DNA of 64,000 nucleotides. It comes from Cutaneotrichosporon cavernicola. Taxonomy: Eukaryota > Basidiomycota > Tremellomycetes > Trichosporonales > Trichosporonaceae. Numbering within the stretch: position 1 is the stretch's first letter; each line of letters starts with the position of its first letter. Location of the stretch: the NCBI RefSeq assembly GCF_030864355.1, contig NC_083395.1, positions 186,001 through 250,000 of the forward strand, read 5' to 3'. The notes beneath the pieces are model-generated. The model did not search any database. It was not told the origin of the DNA and was given only the letters and a program-made list of their open reading frames with translations. Made by a program: the position numbers and the translations under genes. Of this stretch, positions 11,882 to 21,249 are shown one piece after another.

Positions 11882-12247
11882 TGACGAGTGACGCATGTAT
11901 ATGATGACATGATGACTGCGTTGCGGCGTCCGAGTGGCAAGGACACAGTCCGAGCGCCGCGTCATTTGGGCGCGGTGCCGAATCGAGAATGACAGAGTTT
12001 GCCACCGTTTTAGTTTACTGTAGTAGTTCCATTCCACGATCGAAGAGTTGACAACTTCAAGGTCGGTGCGTGCGTTGACGCGGTAACAAGTGCCCACCTC
12101 TCTCTCTCTCGTTCGGCTACAAAGTATCAAGTCAGCCGCGTGCACGAGCCTCACGCCTTCACCTTAACATACCTCTTCCCCACCCCATCATTGTCAACAC
12201 CCTCTCTCCCTCTCTCCTCTTGATCCCCCACCTTGTCCACCTTGACC

Positions 12248-13261
12248 ATGACAATGACGCCGACAGCCCCTCTCCCAGCCGAATCCTTCCCACACCTCAT
12301 AGACGACGCCGACAGCCCTCTCCCAGCCGAATCCTTCCCACACCTCATAGACGACATCTTCGCCCTCGCACCCCCTCACTCCCTCCTCTCCCTCCGGTCT
12401 ACCAACACGACCTTCCGCGCCCGCGCCGACGCCCTCATAGTCTCCCACCTGCGCTTCGATGGCTCCTCATTCTCTATCCCCACCCCATCCAAGGACAAGA
12501 ACCTCCGAATCCCGGTCTCCGACTTTCTCTCCTCGCCGCTAACCAACGCCGTCCGCGTCCTCGACATATCGCCCCTTCCCCCTGGTCAACCCGTCCAACC
12601 CTCTCTCCTCGCCCCAGCCGCTCGGTTTAGGAGCCTCCAAACCGCCCGTGTCTCTCGCGTCTTGGACTACTGGGAGCACGGCCTATTCGAAGTGGACACT
12701 CTGGTGTTGCCGCATGGAGGGTTGAGAGCAGGACACTTTGACCTGCTGAGGAAGCAAGTCAGGAAGCGGATCGTGGCGCATGTTCCGCAGGTTTGGCCGG
12801 AGAGGCTGTTCGGGGATTTAGGGACGATTCTCAAGTTTGGTCGAGCGAGCGAGCTGGTGCTCATCTTTGCCGACTCTGCGGTGGGTGGCGGTGGGTTGGA
12901 GGAGCAGGAGCAAGAAGGGGAGGGAGCGGGGACCGCCCTCGGCCTCGCGGCCGCCCGAGGATTCGGCAGCGACACAACCACATCCGACCCCCTGGCCTCG
13001 CTCGACGCTGCGTGGCCCCACCTTTGTGGCCGCCTGCACATTGATATCGTCAACTCTGGTCGATCGCGGCGTGATTGGGATGACGAGGGCACGTCACGGC
13101 GGGCGACAGAGTGGCGACTCTGGCGCCGCTTCGAGAGCAAATACCCCGATTGGGGCAAGGAGGAGATGATCGCGGCCGCGCGAGAGAGGATTAGGTTCCT
13201 CTCTCTCGCCGAGTATAAGAACGAGGTTGGGGCGGCGTTCGATACCGAAATGTGTTTTTAG
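12248..13261 (+). CDS. F-box-like protein, copy 2, with duplicated F-box start
   Basis: Single exon, 337 aa, starting at the ATG at 12248; an upstream in-frame TTG is not a credible start. The F-box-like region is SFPHLIDDIFALAPPHSLLS, LRSTNTTFRARADALIVSHL, lacking the Cys and Trp of the other copies. The opening PLPAESFPHLIDD is present twice in succession because of a tandem 49/48-nt duplication (see repeat). The C-terminal family motif is present as IRFLSLAEYKNEVGAAFDTE. The middle contains a strand-rich region (DTLVLPHG, LVLIFADS) and an acidic insertion EEQEQEGEGAG. It lies 366 bp downstream of copy 1 in the same orientation, consistent with origin by tandem duplication, although overall similarity to copy 1 is low. 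Confidence 0.7.
   Translation: MTMTPTAPLPAESFPHLIDDADSPLPAESFPHLIDDIFALAPPHSLLSLRSTNTTFRARADALIVSHLRFDGSSFSIPTPSKDKNLRIPVSDFLSSPLTNAVRVLDISPLPPGQPVQPSLLAPAARFRSLQTARVSRVLDYWEHGLFEVDTLVLPHGGLRAGHFDLLRKQVRKRIVAHVPQVWPERLFGDLGTILKFGRASELVLIFADSAVGGGGLEEQEQEGEGAGTALGLAAARGFGSDTTTSDPLASLDAAWPHLCGRLHIDIVNSGRSRRDWDDEGTSRRATEWRLWRRFESKYPDWGKEEMIAAARERIRFLSLAEYKNEVGAAFDTEMCF
12256..12352 (+). repeat. 49/48-nt tandem duplication inside F-box-like copy 2
   Basis: GACGCCGACAGCCCCTCTCC... (12256-12304, 49 nt) is followed at once by the same sequence lacking one C (12305-12352, 48 nt). A 49-nt insertion would shift the frame; the one-base difference in the C run restores it, so both copies encode PLPAESFPHLIDD. 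Confidence 0.85.
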
Positions 13262-13917
13262 GCGGGAGAGTGGGGGTGGAACCAAACAGACGGAGCAACG
13301 TCGATCCGACCACCACAAGACGGCTCTCATCATCAATATCACGATACAAACGTACAATAGACTGTGTAGCTGTAGTTGTGGATCTCACTGTATAGATTCA
13401 TTGCTGCCATGATGGGGCAGCGAGCATAAATGCCGTTTTTCAAGGTCTGGCTACCACCACTCCCACCACTCTCACCACTCTCACCACTCTCACTACTCTC
13501 ACCAGATCACACTGAACATCATGTACATCGACGACCTCGCCGCCGCCTTCAAGGCGCCTTGGACGACAACCCCCCCGCCATCACCATTACGCCTCCGAGT
13601 AGTAGTACCCTTACATCAAAGTCATGTGGCCTGGCCAGATCACGCGGCGCTCATTGTCTCGAGTGGGCGTAGACGGCTGGGTGATAGTACGGGAGATCTT
13701 GGGGCAGTGCCGAGCTGAGATCCCAGTGCCGAGCTGAGATCCCAAGTCAAAAGAGACATTCTTTTCATGCAATCCAGTCTGGCATTCACATCTTGCTTGT
13801 CTGTCGCCACTCGGTGTCGTCGCCACTCGGCCTCGGATTCCACAACCAACACCAACCCCACCACCAACCCCAACCCCACCCCCAACCCCACCGCCAACCC
13901 CACCGCCACCACCACCG
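13262..13917. other. Intergenic region with CACCACTCT repeats
   Basis: Contains (CACCACTCT)n-like repeats at about 13450-13502, a perfect 19-nt direct duplication AGTGCCGAGCTGAGATCCC (about 13706-13742), and an AACCCCACC-rich leader running into the ATG at 13918. A GCATAAATGCC box at about 13424-13434 matches one upstream of the GST-like gene and may be a TATA-like element. The short open frame from 13521 (start MYIDDLAAAF) has no family motif and is not called. Confidence 0.5.
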
Positions 13918-15045
13918 ATGGCAACCATCCGGCCTCCCCCGCCAGACGGGCGGGCGAGAACACCCAGTCCTCCGCCCTCCCCCCCTCGCACGGCGCTCGA
14001 CCACATAGGCTTCCCCCATATCATGGACGCCATCGTCCCACACTTGGAATACTCTACACTCTTGGCTTTCCGCGCCGCCTCGACGGCATGGCGGATGCGT
14101 ATCGACACCATCCTCCATGATCACGTCACTGTCAGTGCGGAGGATTCGATTCCAACAACAACTTGGGGCGGTCGCCGTTACAGGTTGCCGTTCCATGGAG
14201 GGTATGCGGCCGAGGTGAGGCTGTTTGATCTCGTGCGCTTTTGGCCAAGGCTCACGCCGCCTACGTCTCCGGTGGCGGTGGCGTCTATCAACCCAAACCC
14301 CAACCCCATTCCCATCACCACGACCAACTCCAGCTCCCCTACCAACTCCAACTCCAACCCCAACCCCAACCCCAACTCCAACCCCAACCCCAACCCCAAC
14401 CCCACCCCAACCACCGCCCCCCCGCCCCGCTCCCTCCCCGCCCTCCCACCCTCCCCACCCCTCCCCACCGTCGTCCAAATACTCCGCATAACATGCGGCT
14501 TCGACTGGACCCGTCTCGCCCCTCTCCTTCCCCCCTTCTCCACCCTACTCCTCGGCGTCAGGCTCCCCCAAATGGAACCCTCAACCTACAGTCCCTTAAC
14601 CCCTCGCGACCTAACCGACTCGGCAGCATGCATCTCCCTCCTCTCCTGCTCTCCTCGGACCATAATCACCATCTCCTCACTAGAAAATGCCACCCCGTAC
14701 GCCCTCGCCGACTGTCTCCGGTCTTCCCAAGTAGTCCTGCTCGCCGGACGGCGCGGCCTCGACTACAGAGAAGCGGGGCTCCTCTATTGTCTCCTTGGGG
14801 CTATCGTGTTGAACGGAGGCGACGACACTAGGGTTTCGCTAGTGCGGGTTCTTAACCGCACGGAGGGGAAGGGAGAAGATGAGTTTTGGGAGAAGGGGAT
14901 GATTTATTTCCATTTTACGGGAGATATGTTCGGCACGACCACACAGGAGGTGATGGACAAGATGCAGAGGTGTATCGAGTTTCTTAGTATCGACGAGTAT
15001 ATGTCGAGGGATAAGGAGGAGGCGGTTCTTGCGCAGTGGATGTAG
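13918..15045 (+). CDS. F-box-like protein, copy 3, with Asn-Pro repeat tract
   Basis: Single exon, 375 aa. After a Pro-rich start, residues 29-72 form the F-box-like module (GFPHIMDAIVPHLEYSTLLA, FRAASTAWRMRIDTIL). Residues ~125-165 are a low-complexity Asn-Pro-Thr-Ser tract encoded by an (AACCCC/AACTCC)n microsatellite, interrupting the middle region. Strand-like hydrophobic segments follow (VVQILRITC, FSTLLLGVRLP). The C-terminal signature is RCIEFLSIDEYMSRDKEEAV. A proposed SCF adaptor role is by analogy only. Third of the tandem + strand set; the next gene in line (15499) is unrelated. Confidence 0.7.
   Translation: MATIRPPPPDGRARTPSPPPSPPRTALDHIGFPHIMDAIVPHLEYSTLLAFRAASTAWRMRIDTILHDHVTVSAEDSIPTTTWGGRRYRLPFHGGYAAEVRLFDLVRFWPRLTPPTSPVAVASINPNPNPIPITTTNSSSPTNSNSNPNPNPNSNPNPNPNPTPTTAPPPRSLPALPPSPPLPTVVQILRITCGFDWTRLAPLLPPFSTLLLGVRLPQMEPSTYSPLTPRDLTDSAACISLLSCSPRTIITISSLENATPYALADCLRSSQVVLLAGRRGLDYREAGLLYCLLGAIVLNGGDDTRVSLVRVLNRTEGKGEDEFWEKGMIYFHFTGDMFGTTTQEVMDKMQRCIEFLSIDEYMSRDKEEAVLAQWM
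14290..14417 (+). repeat. AACCCC-type microsatellite in the coding sequence of F-box-like copy 3
   Basis: Imperfect hexamer repeat, mainly AACCCC and AACTCC, encoding Asn-Pro and Asn-Ser runs. A related AACCCC/ACC tract lies just upstream of the ATG (about 13845-13910), so the same motif has grown both in the leader and in the ORF. Confidence 0.85.
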
Positions 15046-15498
15046 GCAGATGGTATATATGCTGCTATGCACAGTAATTGACCTGATTGCAGCTACATTC
15101 TGGTTAGTTTGCAGCTGAACATTCAACAGGATGGCTGTAAAGTACAAAGCGAGTGTTTTGACATTTGGCCACTGAGCCGGCATGGGCCGATGGATGCCGA
15201 GCTCCGCGTTCCGAGACGTGACTCGACGACCCAACGCTTCCCCTCATCTGACATCTGACGAGCTTGATGCATGTCGCGGACCGGGCGTAGACGCTGCAAG
15301 CAAGCGAGCAATGCTATACCCAAGCTTGAGTCGATAAACGAGTCAGTCGACGCGTGACGCGGGGCGGGACGCGGGGGGAAGATACTCACCTCGCCCACCT
15401 GGCGACGTCACCATCGCCCACTTGAATTCCGCTCTTAACCTTGCCCTCATCTCTTCATCCCTTCCCTCTTCCCTCTTCATTCTCCCAACCCCGCCTCC
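15046..15498. other. Intergenic region upstream of the ACC-synthase-like gene
   Basis: No gene, RNA or repeat is recognised. The 50 bp before the ATG at 15499 is CT-rich, as is common in the leaders of this window. Confidence 0.6.
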
Positions 15499-17536
15499 AT
15501 GTCCGATCCCACAGCGTCCCTCGCCGCCCTATCCCTCTCCGGACCAGGCGGCAAAGTCGTCGTCAACACCGCCGTCGTGGGCGAGTGGGAAGACGCGAAA
15601 GCCGCGTATACTGGCCCGAAACTCAGTCGGCGGATGTGGGAGAATGAGAACCATGCCAAGATGGAGGGACTTGACTATGTGTTCCGGACCAGTGAGTCGA
15701 GTGCGGGCCGAAAGTCGCGACCTCCTCGACTGGACCACCATGACTAAGACTCTGCTGACGCCAGCGTACGATGACGAGGCGAATCCTACCGGCATGATCA
15801 ACTTGTGCGTAGTCCCAGTCTCCCTCCTGCTTCTCTACGTTGCCTATCTCTCCACCCGTGTCCCCCCCGCTAACCCCAGGGGCATGGCCGAGAACACGAT
15901 GCTCACAAAGGACTACCTCGAGGTGAGGAGCTATAGAATGACGTCGAGCTGACGACAGTACTACGGCAAGGTGTTCTCAAAGGCCCTCCGACCCAACGAC
16001 TTCACGTACGGCACCCAGGGGAGCGCGAGCAAGCGCTTCCACAAGGCCGTGGCTGACATGTGGAACGAGTGAGTGAATCTGGGGGGGCGTCTCTCTCAGC
16101 TGTCAAGAGGACCAGCAGCTGACTGCAGGAACTTTTCCCCGCTCACGCCGGTGCAGCCGGACGACATTGCGACGGCTCCAGGAGCGACGGGCGCTCTGGA
16201 CCAGCTGTTCAACGTGCTCGCGGACTCTGGTGATGCTGTTCTGATTGCCGCTCCTCAGTGAGTTTTGTCGACGACACGGCGTTTTGTCGACGACACGGGA
16301 TCTGCTATGGAGTCGACATAGATAGCAGATATCTCTCCCACCCCGCTCACACCAGCTACAATGGCTTTGACGCAAACATGGTTGTGCGCTCGGGCGCGCA
16401 GATCGTGAACGTGTATGGCCCTCCACCAGAGATTGCCTTCACGACACCCGGCGCCGAGATCGCGGCGTTCGAGAAGGCCATGGAAGACTGCAAGGCCAAG
16501 GGTATCAACGTCCGCGCGATTGTGAGTTGCACGGGCTCAGCTAACTGGCCCCAAAGATCAACTGACACCAGCTCCTCTGCTCGCCACAGAACCCGTGGGG
16601 CCGCACGTACTCGAAGGAGGTGCTGCTCGACTACGCGCTCTTCGCCGAGAAGCATGACATCCATCTCATCGCGGATGAGATCTACGCCCTGAGCGTGTGG
16701 GACAACCCCAGTGCGTAGTTGGGTATCAGCCTGGGCGCGCTTAGAACACAAGCTGACAAGCAGAGATTCCCAACTCGCCGCCCTTCATCTCGATGTTGTC
16801 GCTCGATGTCGAGAAGGAAACCGGCAACAAGTTTGACAAGTCGAGATTGCACAGTGAGCCAGCTCGGGGGTTTACGCAGCTGACAATCAGTCGTCTACAG
16901 CTTCAGCAAGGAGTGAGCTTGTTTCTGACCCGTGCTGACCGCAGCTTTGGGTGCAACGGGTTCCGCCTCGGTGTGATCATCAGCCAGCACAACCCGCTTG
17001 TCATCCGCGGATTGCTGCACATCAGCTTTGTGGCCAAGCGTGAGTCGGGATCCCACCCAATCACCTGACATTTGTTTCTGCATTGTCGCTGACACCAACA
17101 CCAGTCGGCTCTATCGGCGACGCGCTCATTTCCCACCTGATCAATGACAAGCCGGTCTTCAAGGCACTCGTGGCCAAGAACATTCAAGCTCTGCGTGACT
17201 CGTCCGAGACGATGGCGGCGTTCTGCGAGAAGCAGGGCTGGAAGCCGGTCCCTGTCAACTCTGGCCACTTCATGATGGTCGACGCGAGCAACCTCGGATT
17301 CAAGGACATGGAAGAGGAAAGGGACTTTGGGCGGCTCTGCGTCGAGTTTGGCGTTGGAGTGGTGAGTACAGCTTTGTTCTTTAGGGCTGGTCAACTGACG
17401 CCAGGGGCTCGGGCAGTCGTACCATGCCCTCACGCCAGGGTGGTTGCGCCTCACGCACACGTACGAGCCGGAGAGGTTGAACCTCGCGCTGTCAAGGCTG
17501 GGCAAGGCGGTCGAGGCGTGGCGCTCGCGGGCGTAG
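15499..17536 (+). CDS. PLP-dependent aminotransferase, ACC-synthase-like
   Basis: Fold-type I aminotransferase of the 1-aminocyclopropane-1-carboxylate synthase group. Twelve exons (15499-15691, 15765-15804, 15880-15922, 15959-16068, 16129-16257, 16356-16521, 16572-16710, 16764-16853, 16891-16912, 16945-17039, 17105-17361, 17405-17536) all join in phase to 471 aa. Landmarks in order: NPTGMINLGMAENTML, APGATGALDQLFNVLADSGD, PHYNGFDANM, NPWGRTYSKEVLLDY, HLIADEIYALSVW (the D binding the PLP pyridine N), the PLP lysine in VYSFSKDFGCNGFRLGVI, and the substrate-carboxylate Arg in TPGWLRLTH. The catalytic Lys codon ends a 22-nt micro-exon pair (KD split by an intron). Fungal members often have C-S lyase or aminotransferase rather than ACC synthase activity, so ethylene synthesis is not implied. 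It is far more intron-rich than its neighbours. Confidence 0.9.
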
Positions 17537-17749
17537 GGAGTTCGGGGACTGTAGGGTTGCGTTTTGCGACCATGGATTATATGCATGCCGCATCCAAGCA
17601 TCCAACCAGACGCGCAGACGCATGTGATTTTTTTCAATGTATGACGCGCGTTTCCGGTTGCTGGCCAAGACTTAAGCGAAGCAGAGCATAAATGCCTTCA
17701 TCTTCGTCATCTTCACATCTTGGCATCTCCTCGCACTCATCCTCTCACC

Positions 17750-18571
17750 ATGACTGACGAAATGATCCTCTACGACATTGCGATGGCCCAACCCCGCACA
17801 CGCAACGTCTGCTCCCCCAACCCATGGAAGGCGCGCCTGGCACTGAATCTCAAATCAGCGCACTACCGGACAATCTGGGTCCCCCTCCCCTCCATCTCAA
17901 GGGTGCGCAAGAGCCTCAACCTCGCCGCCGGACGCAAGTTCAACGACGGGACCGACTTCTACACCCTGCCTATTCTCAAGGACGACGCCCTCTATGGCGA
18001 CTCGTACGACATTGCGCTCCACCTCGCCTCTCTTCATGGACCTGACCTCTTTCCCGACCTGGGCCTGGACTTTAAGCTCGACAGCAGCGTCCCCCTCCTC
18101 GTCCCCCTAACCGACGTCTCTGACCGCCCTCATCCGGCCTATGCGAAATTCAACATGGCCGTCGACGCAGCCTTCACGGCCCACACGGGCCTCTCGGCCT
18201 TCGGCTTCCCCTTCGACCCCAGTACGCGAGAGGCGACACAGGCCGAGTTCGTCCGCCGCGCATCGCCCTACGTCACGAGTTGGCAGGGCTTTGAGCTGGC
18301 CGGCGAAGCGCGGGCCAAGACTCTGAAAAGCCTCGAGAAGACATTGGGCCCGTTGTCCGGGTTATATGCAACAACCGACGGCCCGTTCCTGGGAGACGCG
18401 GCCAGTTACGCCGACTGTATCGTCACGGCATGGCTGGCCATGTTGGCAGTCACACTGCCAAGCGAGGAGTGGGCCGCAGTCAGGCGATGGCATGGCGGAT
18501 GCTTTGGGAGGTTGTTTGATGCAATGGAGCCGTGGCGGGCCGTTGATGAGGGCACGGACTGGGTCGCATAG
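17750..18571 (+). CDS. Glutathione S-transferase-like protein
   Basis: Single exon, 273 aa, start ATG at 17750 in context CACCATGA. The N-terminal thioredoxin-like GST domain covers residues ~5-90. It has the Ser/Asn-Pro catalytic-loop region RNVCSPNPWKARLALNLKSA, the cis-Pro strand FYTLPILKD and the glutathione gamma-Glu-binding region LYGDSYDIALHLAS. The C-terminal helical domain includes YATTDGPFLGDAASYADCIV, matching the conserved Asp-containing N-capping box of GSTs. It probably conjugates or reduces small electrophiles in the cytosol; specificity is unknown. Fungal Ure2/etherase-like GSTs of the same size are the closest family by eye. A GCATAAATGCC element ~55 bp upstream may serve as a TATA-like core promoter. 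Confidence 0.8.
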   Translation: MTDEMILYDIAMAQPRTRNVCSPNPWKARLALNLKSAHYRTIWVPLPSISRVRKSLNLAAGRKFNDGTDFYTLPILKDDALYGDSYDIALHLASLHGPDLFPDLGLDFKLDSSVPLLVPLTDVSDRPHPAYAKFNMAVDAAFTAHTGLSAFGFPFDPSTREATQAEFVRRASPYVTSWQGFELAGEARAKTLKSLEKTLGPLSGLYATTDGPFLGDAASYADCIVTAWLAMLAVTLPSEEWAAVRRWHGGCFGRLFDAMEPWRAVDEGTDWVA

Positions 18572-18709
18572 AGCGTAGAGAGCGATACAATCATGCCCCG
18601 ACTGCGTTGTGCAGAATAAGACGTGAATGGGGCTGGAGTGCGTAAACCATCGTGGTTTGATTTGGCCACCGTACGTGCCACTGCGCGCAAGCCGCCGTGC
18701 ATGTCTCGT

Positions 18710-19946
18710 CTACAACTTGGCCATCGACCCATCCTCTCTCCGGATCCTTACTACCGCCTTTCCAAACACTTTTCGACTCTCCAAATCCTCCAAGCCCTGC
18801 GCCAGCTCTTCCAGTCCCTCATAGATCCGCTCATGCAGGACTGGTCTGACCTTGCCGCCCGCCACCATATCGAAACACGCCTCGATCGTCTTGGCGTAGC
18901 GGCCTGGATCACGAATACTCGTCTCGCCTCCGCGGACGCCCAGCACCTCGACATTCTTAAGTAGTACCAGGTTGGCCGGCACGTTCTCAATCGTCCCGCC
19001 GGCAAATCCAACGACCAAAAGACGCGCATTCCACTTGACAACCTTGAGCGAAGGGACAAGTAGGCCGACGGGGTCATATACGATATCGACCCCGCCTCCC
19101 GAGATGCGTTTCACCTCGTCCTGCCACGGCTGCGTATAGTCGAGCACGTAGTCGCAACCTGCGGCCAGCGCGACATTGCGTTTCTTGTCCGTACTAGCCG
19201 TTCCGATGACTTTGCATCCGAGGCCTTTTCATCAGTTGAATTAGCGCAAAACTCACCCTTGGCAATCTGGACGGCGGCTATACCCACCCCGCCAGCGGCG
19301 GCGTGGACGAGCACCCACTCGCCTGGCTTGGCGCGCCCGCGGCCGACAATAGCCTCGTAACTGGTCGGGTAGGCGACATAGAATGCCGCGCCTTGTTCGT
19401 AGCTCAGATTGTCCGGGAGAGGGAGGAGGTTTGAGGGCGAAGCGACGTTTTGTTCCGCATATGCGCCGAGACCACGGCCGATAACCCTGTCGCCGCGTTT
19501 GAAGCGGCAGCCAGGAGGGATGGGGGAGTGGGACGAGATGCGGCCCGCAAACTCGACACCGAGGGTGAATGGGAGAGGGGGTTTGTCTGGTGTCAGCGGC
19601 GGGGGTGGGGGGGGGAGGGAGGGGGGAGGGGGGGAGGGGGGGGGATGGGAGGTTGGCGCGGGGTGGAGTTGGAGGTTGGCGCAGGGGTGGAGTTGGAGGT
19701 TGGCGCAGGGGTGGAGTTTGAACCGCCGACAACACCCACGCTGGTACAGGTTCTGCGCCTGCAGCACGTCGAAGAAGTTGAGCCCGGCGGCATATACATC
19801 CACGAGCACCTGTCCCGGCCCGGGAACCGGCGGGGGAATCTCCGAGCTGGCGTCAGCGTCAGCGTGGTTGCGGTGGTCGGGATTGAGACAACGCACACTT
19901 TGTGCTCGCGGGGGTGGGCGTGGTACTTGATCTGGAAGGCCTTCAT
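18710..19946 (-). CDS. NAD(P)H:quinone oxidoreductase-like protein (zinc-independent MDR)
   Basis: Medium-chain dehydrogenase/reductase of the quinone oxidoreductase branch, reducing quinones or enones with NADPH. Exons 19897-19946, 19740-19846, 19257-19586 and 18710-19224 join in phase to 333 aa. The N-terminal GroES-like domain has PGPGQVLVDVYAAGLNFFDV and FTLGVEFAGRI. The Rossmann fold has VLVHAAAGGVGIAAVQIAKG followed by CKVIGTASTDKK. The catalytic-zinc Cys/His pair of alcohol dehydrogenases is absent, as expected for this branch. The 153-nt second intron (19587-19739) carries a 24-nt minisatellite and a long homopyrimidine tract and is much longer than other introns here. Convergent with the GST-like gene; both are redox/detoxification types, but co-regulation is not shown. 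Confidence 0.9.
19651..19719 (-). repeat. 24-nt minisatellite in an intron of the quinone oxidoreductase gene
   Basis: On the + strand the unit GGTTGGCGCAGGGGTGGAGT plus TGGA occurs three times: 19651-19673 (one base shorter), 19674-19697, and 19698-19719 (partial). It is flanked at 19598-19650 by a nearly pure G tract. Confidence 0.85.
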
Positions 19947-20105
19947 CGCGGATGTGTATGTGTTAGTAAAGAAATGGACAGGGAGGTTTATGTGGCATGG
20001 GTGTCGGCCATGTCCGGGTATTCGGTTATCACGGGTACTTGACAGTCTCGGTCTGGAAAATGCTACACATAACATACAACCTTTGATACAAAGACGCAGC
20101 ACCCC

Positions 20106-20990
20106 TCAGCCCCACTCCAGCTCGTACGCCCAAGCGCCCACACGCGTGCGGTACGCCTCGTGCGTCTCCCACGATACAGCACCCCGCGTGACGGCGCGCA
20201 CCTCGTCCTCGCTCCAGCGACACCGGTCCGCGCGGACGAGCTTGGTCACTGCGTCCTCGAGCGACTCCTCACCCGCGAGCCAGGCGGGAAAGTCACCATT
20301 CGCAACAAGGACGAATGGCGGCGACCGGGCCTCGACGCGCCGCAGCGGCTCCGTGACCCGGTCAGAGACGGTGCGGCCTAGCGCCAGCCTTATCTCGTCC
20401 GCTTCCCCAGCCTCCGTGTCGAGGAGGAGCACGACCTCGCGCACCTCGGTGCTCAATGCTGTGAGGCAATACAGCAGCTCGCGGTTCTTGTACCCATACG
20501 GCGGTGTTGCGTAGTGTACCACCACGCGTTCGACTGAATGACATAGGTGTAATGCCCAGCGGGATGGACCGGAACCAAAGTGTGTGAACCGGTCATGGGC
20601 GAGTTGGACGAGAGTGCGGCCGCGTGGGAAGTCGGCAACGCTGAATGGCGTGATGCCGCCATAGTTCCGGATCACGGCGGGTGCGACGAACGGCAGGATC
20701 GGACATGGCTGGCGCCAGTCCCATTCTTCCGCCTCTTGTTCAATGTCCAGGCAGTGGATGGCGTGGTGGAGGTCGGGACGGGTGGCGAGGTCAAAGGGAA
20801 GGTGGTGGTGCTCGCCCTCCATCTTGGACACGGCCTTGTAGCCTTTGATCAAGGCGAGGTGGCGTACCAGCCGCCGGTCCGCTATGTCTCGCCACAGGCG
20901 GCATGTTGCCCGCAGGGATACGAGCGCGCCGTGCGGGGCGTACTCGAAGATGGAGTTGATGATGTGGGGATAGGCGGCGCAGTCGATCAT
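20106..20990 (-). CDS. F-box-like protein, copy 4
   Basis: Single exon, 294 aa, the shortest intact copy. It starts directly with the module: MIDCAAYPHIINSIFEYAPH, then LVSLRATCRLWRDIADRRLV, with no N-terminal extension. The middle holds HCLDIEQEAEEWDWRQPCPI and strand-like ERVVVHYATPP and EVVLLLDTE. The C-terminal motif is a weaker version, SWETHEAYRTRVGAWAYELE. The YAPHGALVSLRATCRLWRD segment is the closest match to copy 1 (YAPHDALATLRTVCRSWRD), suggesting these two are the nearest relatives although they lie on opposite strands 9 kb apart. A possible SCF adaptor; not demonstrated. Confidence 0.75.
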   Translation of the reverse strand: MIDCAAYPHIINSIFEYAPHGALVSLRATCRLWRDIADRRLVRHLALIKGYKAVSKMEGEHHHLPFDLATRPDLHHAIHCLDIEQEAEEWDWRQPCPILPFVAPAVIRNYGGITPFSVADFPRGRTLVQLAHDRFTHFGSGPSRWALHLCHSVERVVVHYATPPYGYKNRELLYCLTALSTEVREVVLLLDTEAGEADEIRLALGRTVSDRVTEPLRRVEARSPPFVLVANGDFPAWLAGEESLEDAVTKLVRADRCRWSEDEVRAVTRGAVSWETHEAYRTRVGAWAYELEWG

Positions 20991-21249
20991 GGATGGCGGA
21001 GGGGTGGGGGGAACTGCTCAGCGCGTGGCTACCTGCTGTCAGCTAACCCTAAAGACATGGTTACCTCTGCCGAAGTTGTGGGGTTTCGATGGATGTTGAT
21101 GACGATGAAAAGGCGGGTGGCAACGTTGTAATGTTGGAGTGGAGCCCACCAATGGGACTCGGTCGAACAACTCCGAGGTTAATCCGAGATAGACTCTGCC
21201 GCCGGATGAGGCGGGCCTCCCACGCGGCCTCCCACGCCGACGCCTTGCC

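Noticed and set aside
13521..13718. 65-codon frame MYIDDLAAAFKAP... upstream of F-box-like copy 3
   Set aside because: Short, no family motif, and no splice continuation; possibly a remnant but unsupported.
14290..14417. CCCAAC-rich tract, considered as interstitial telomere repeat
   Set aside because: The unit is AACCCC/AACTCC without the A-T core of TTAGGG-type telomeres and is in frame within an ORF.
19450..20514. 354-codon + strand frame
   Set aside because: It spans the antisense of the quinone oxidoreductase 5' half and of F-box-like copy 4; it is not a gene.
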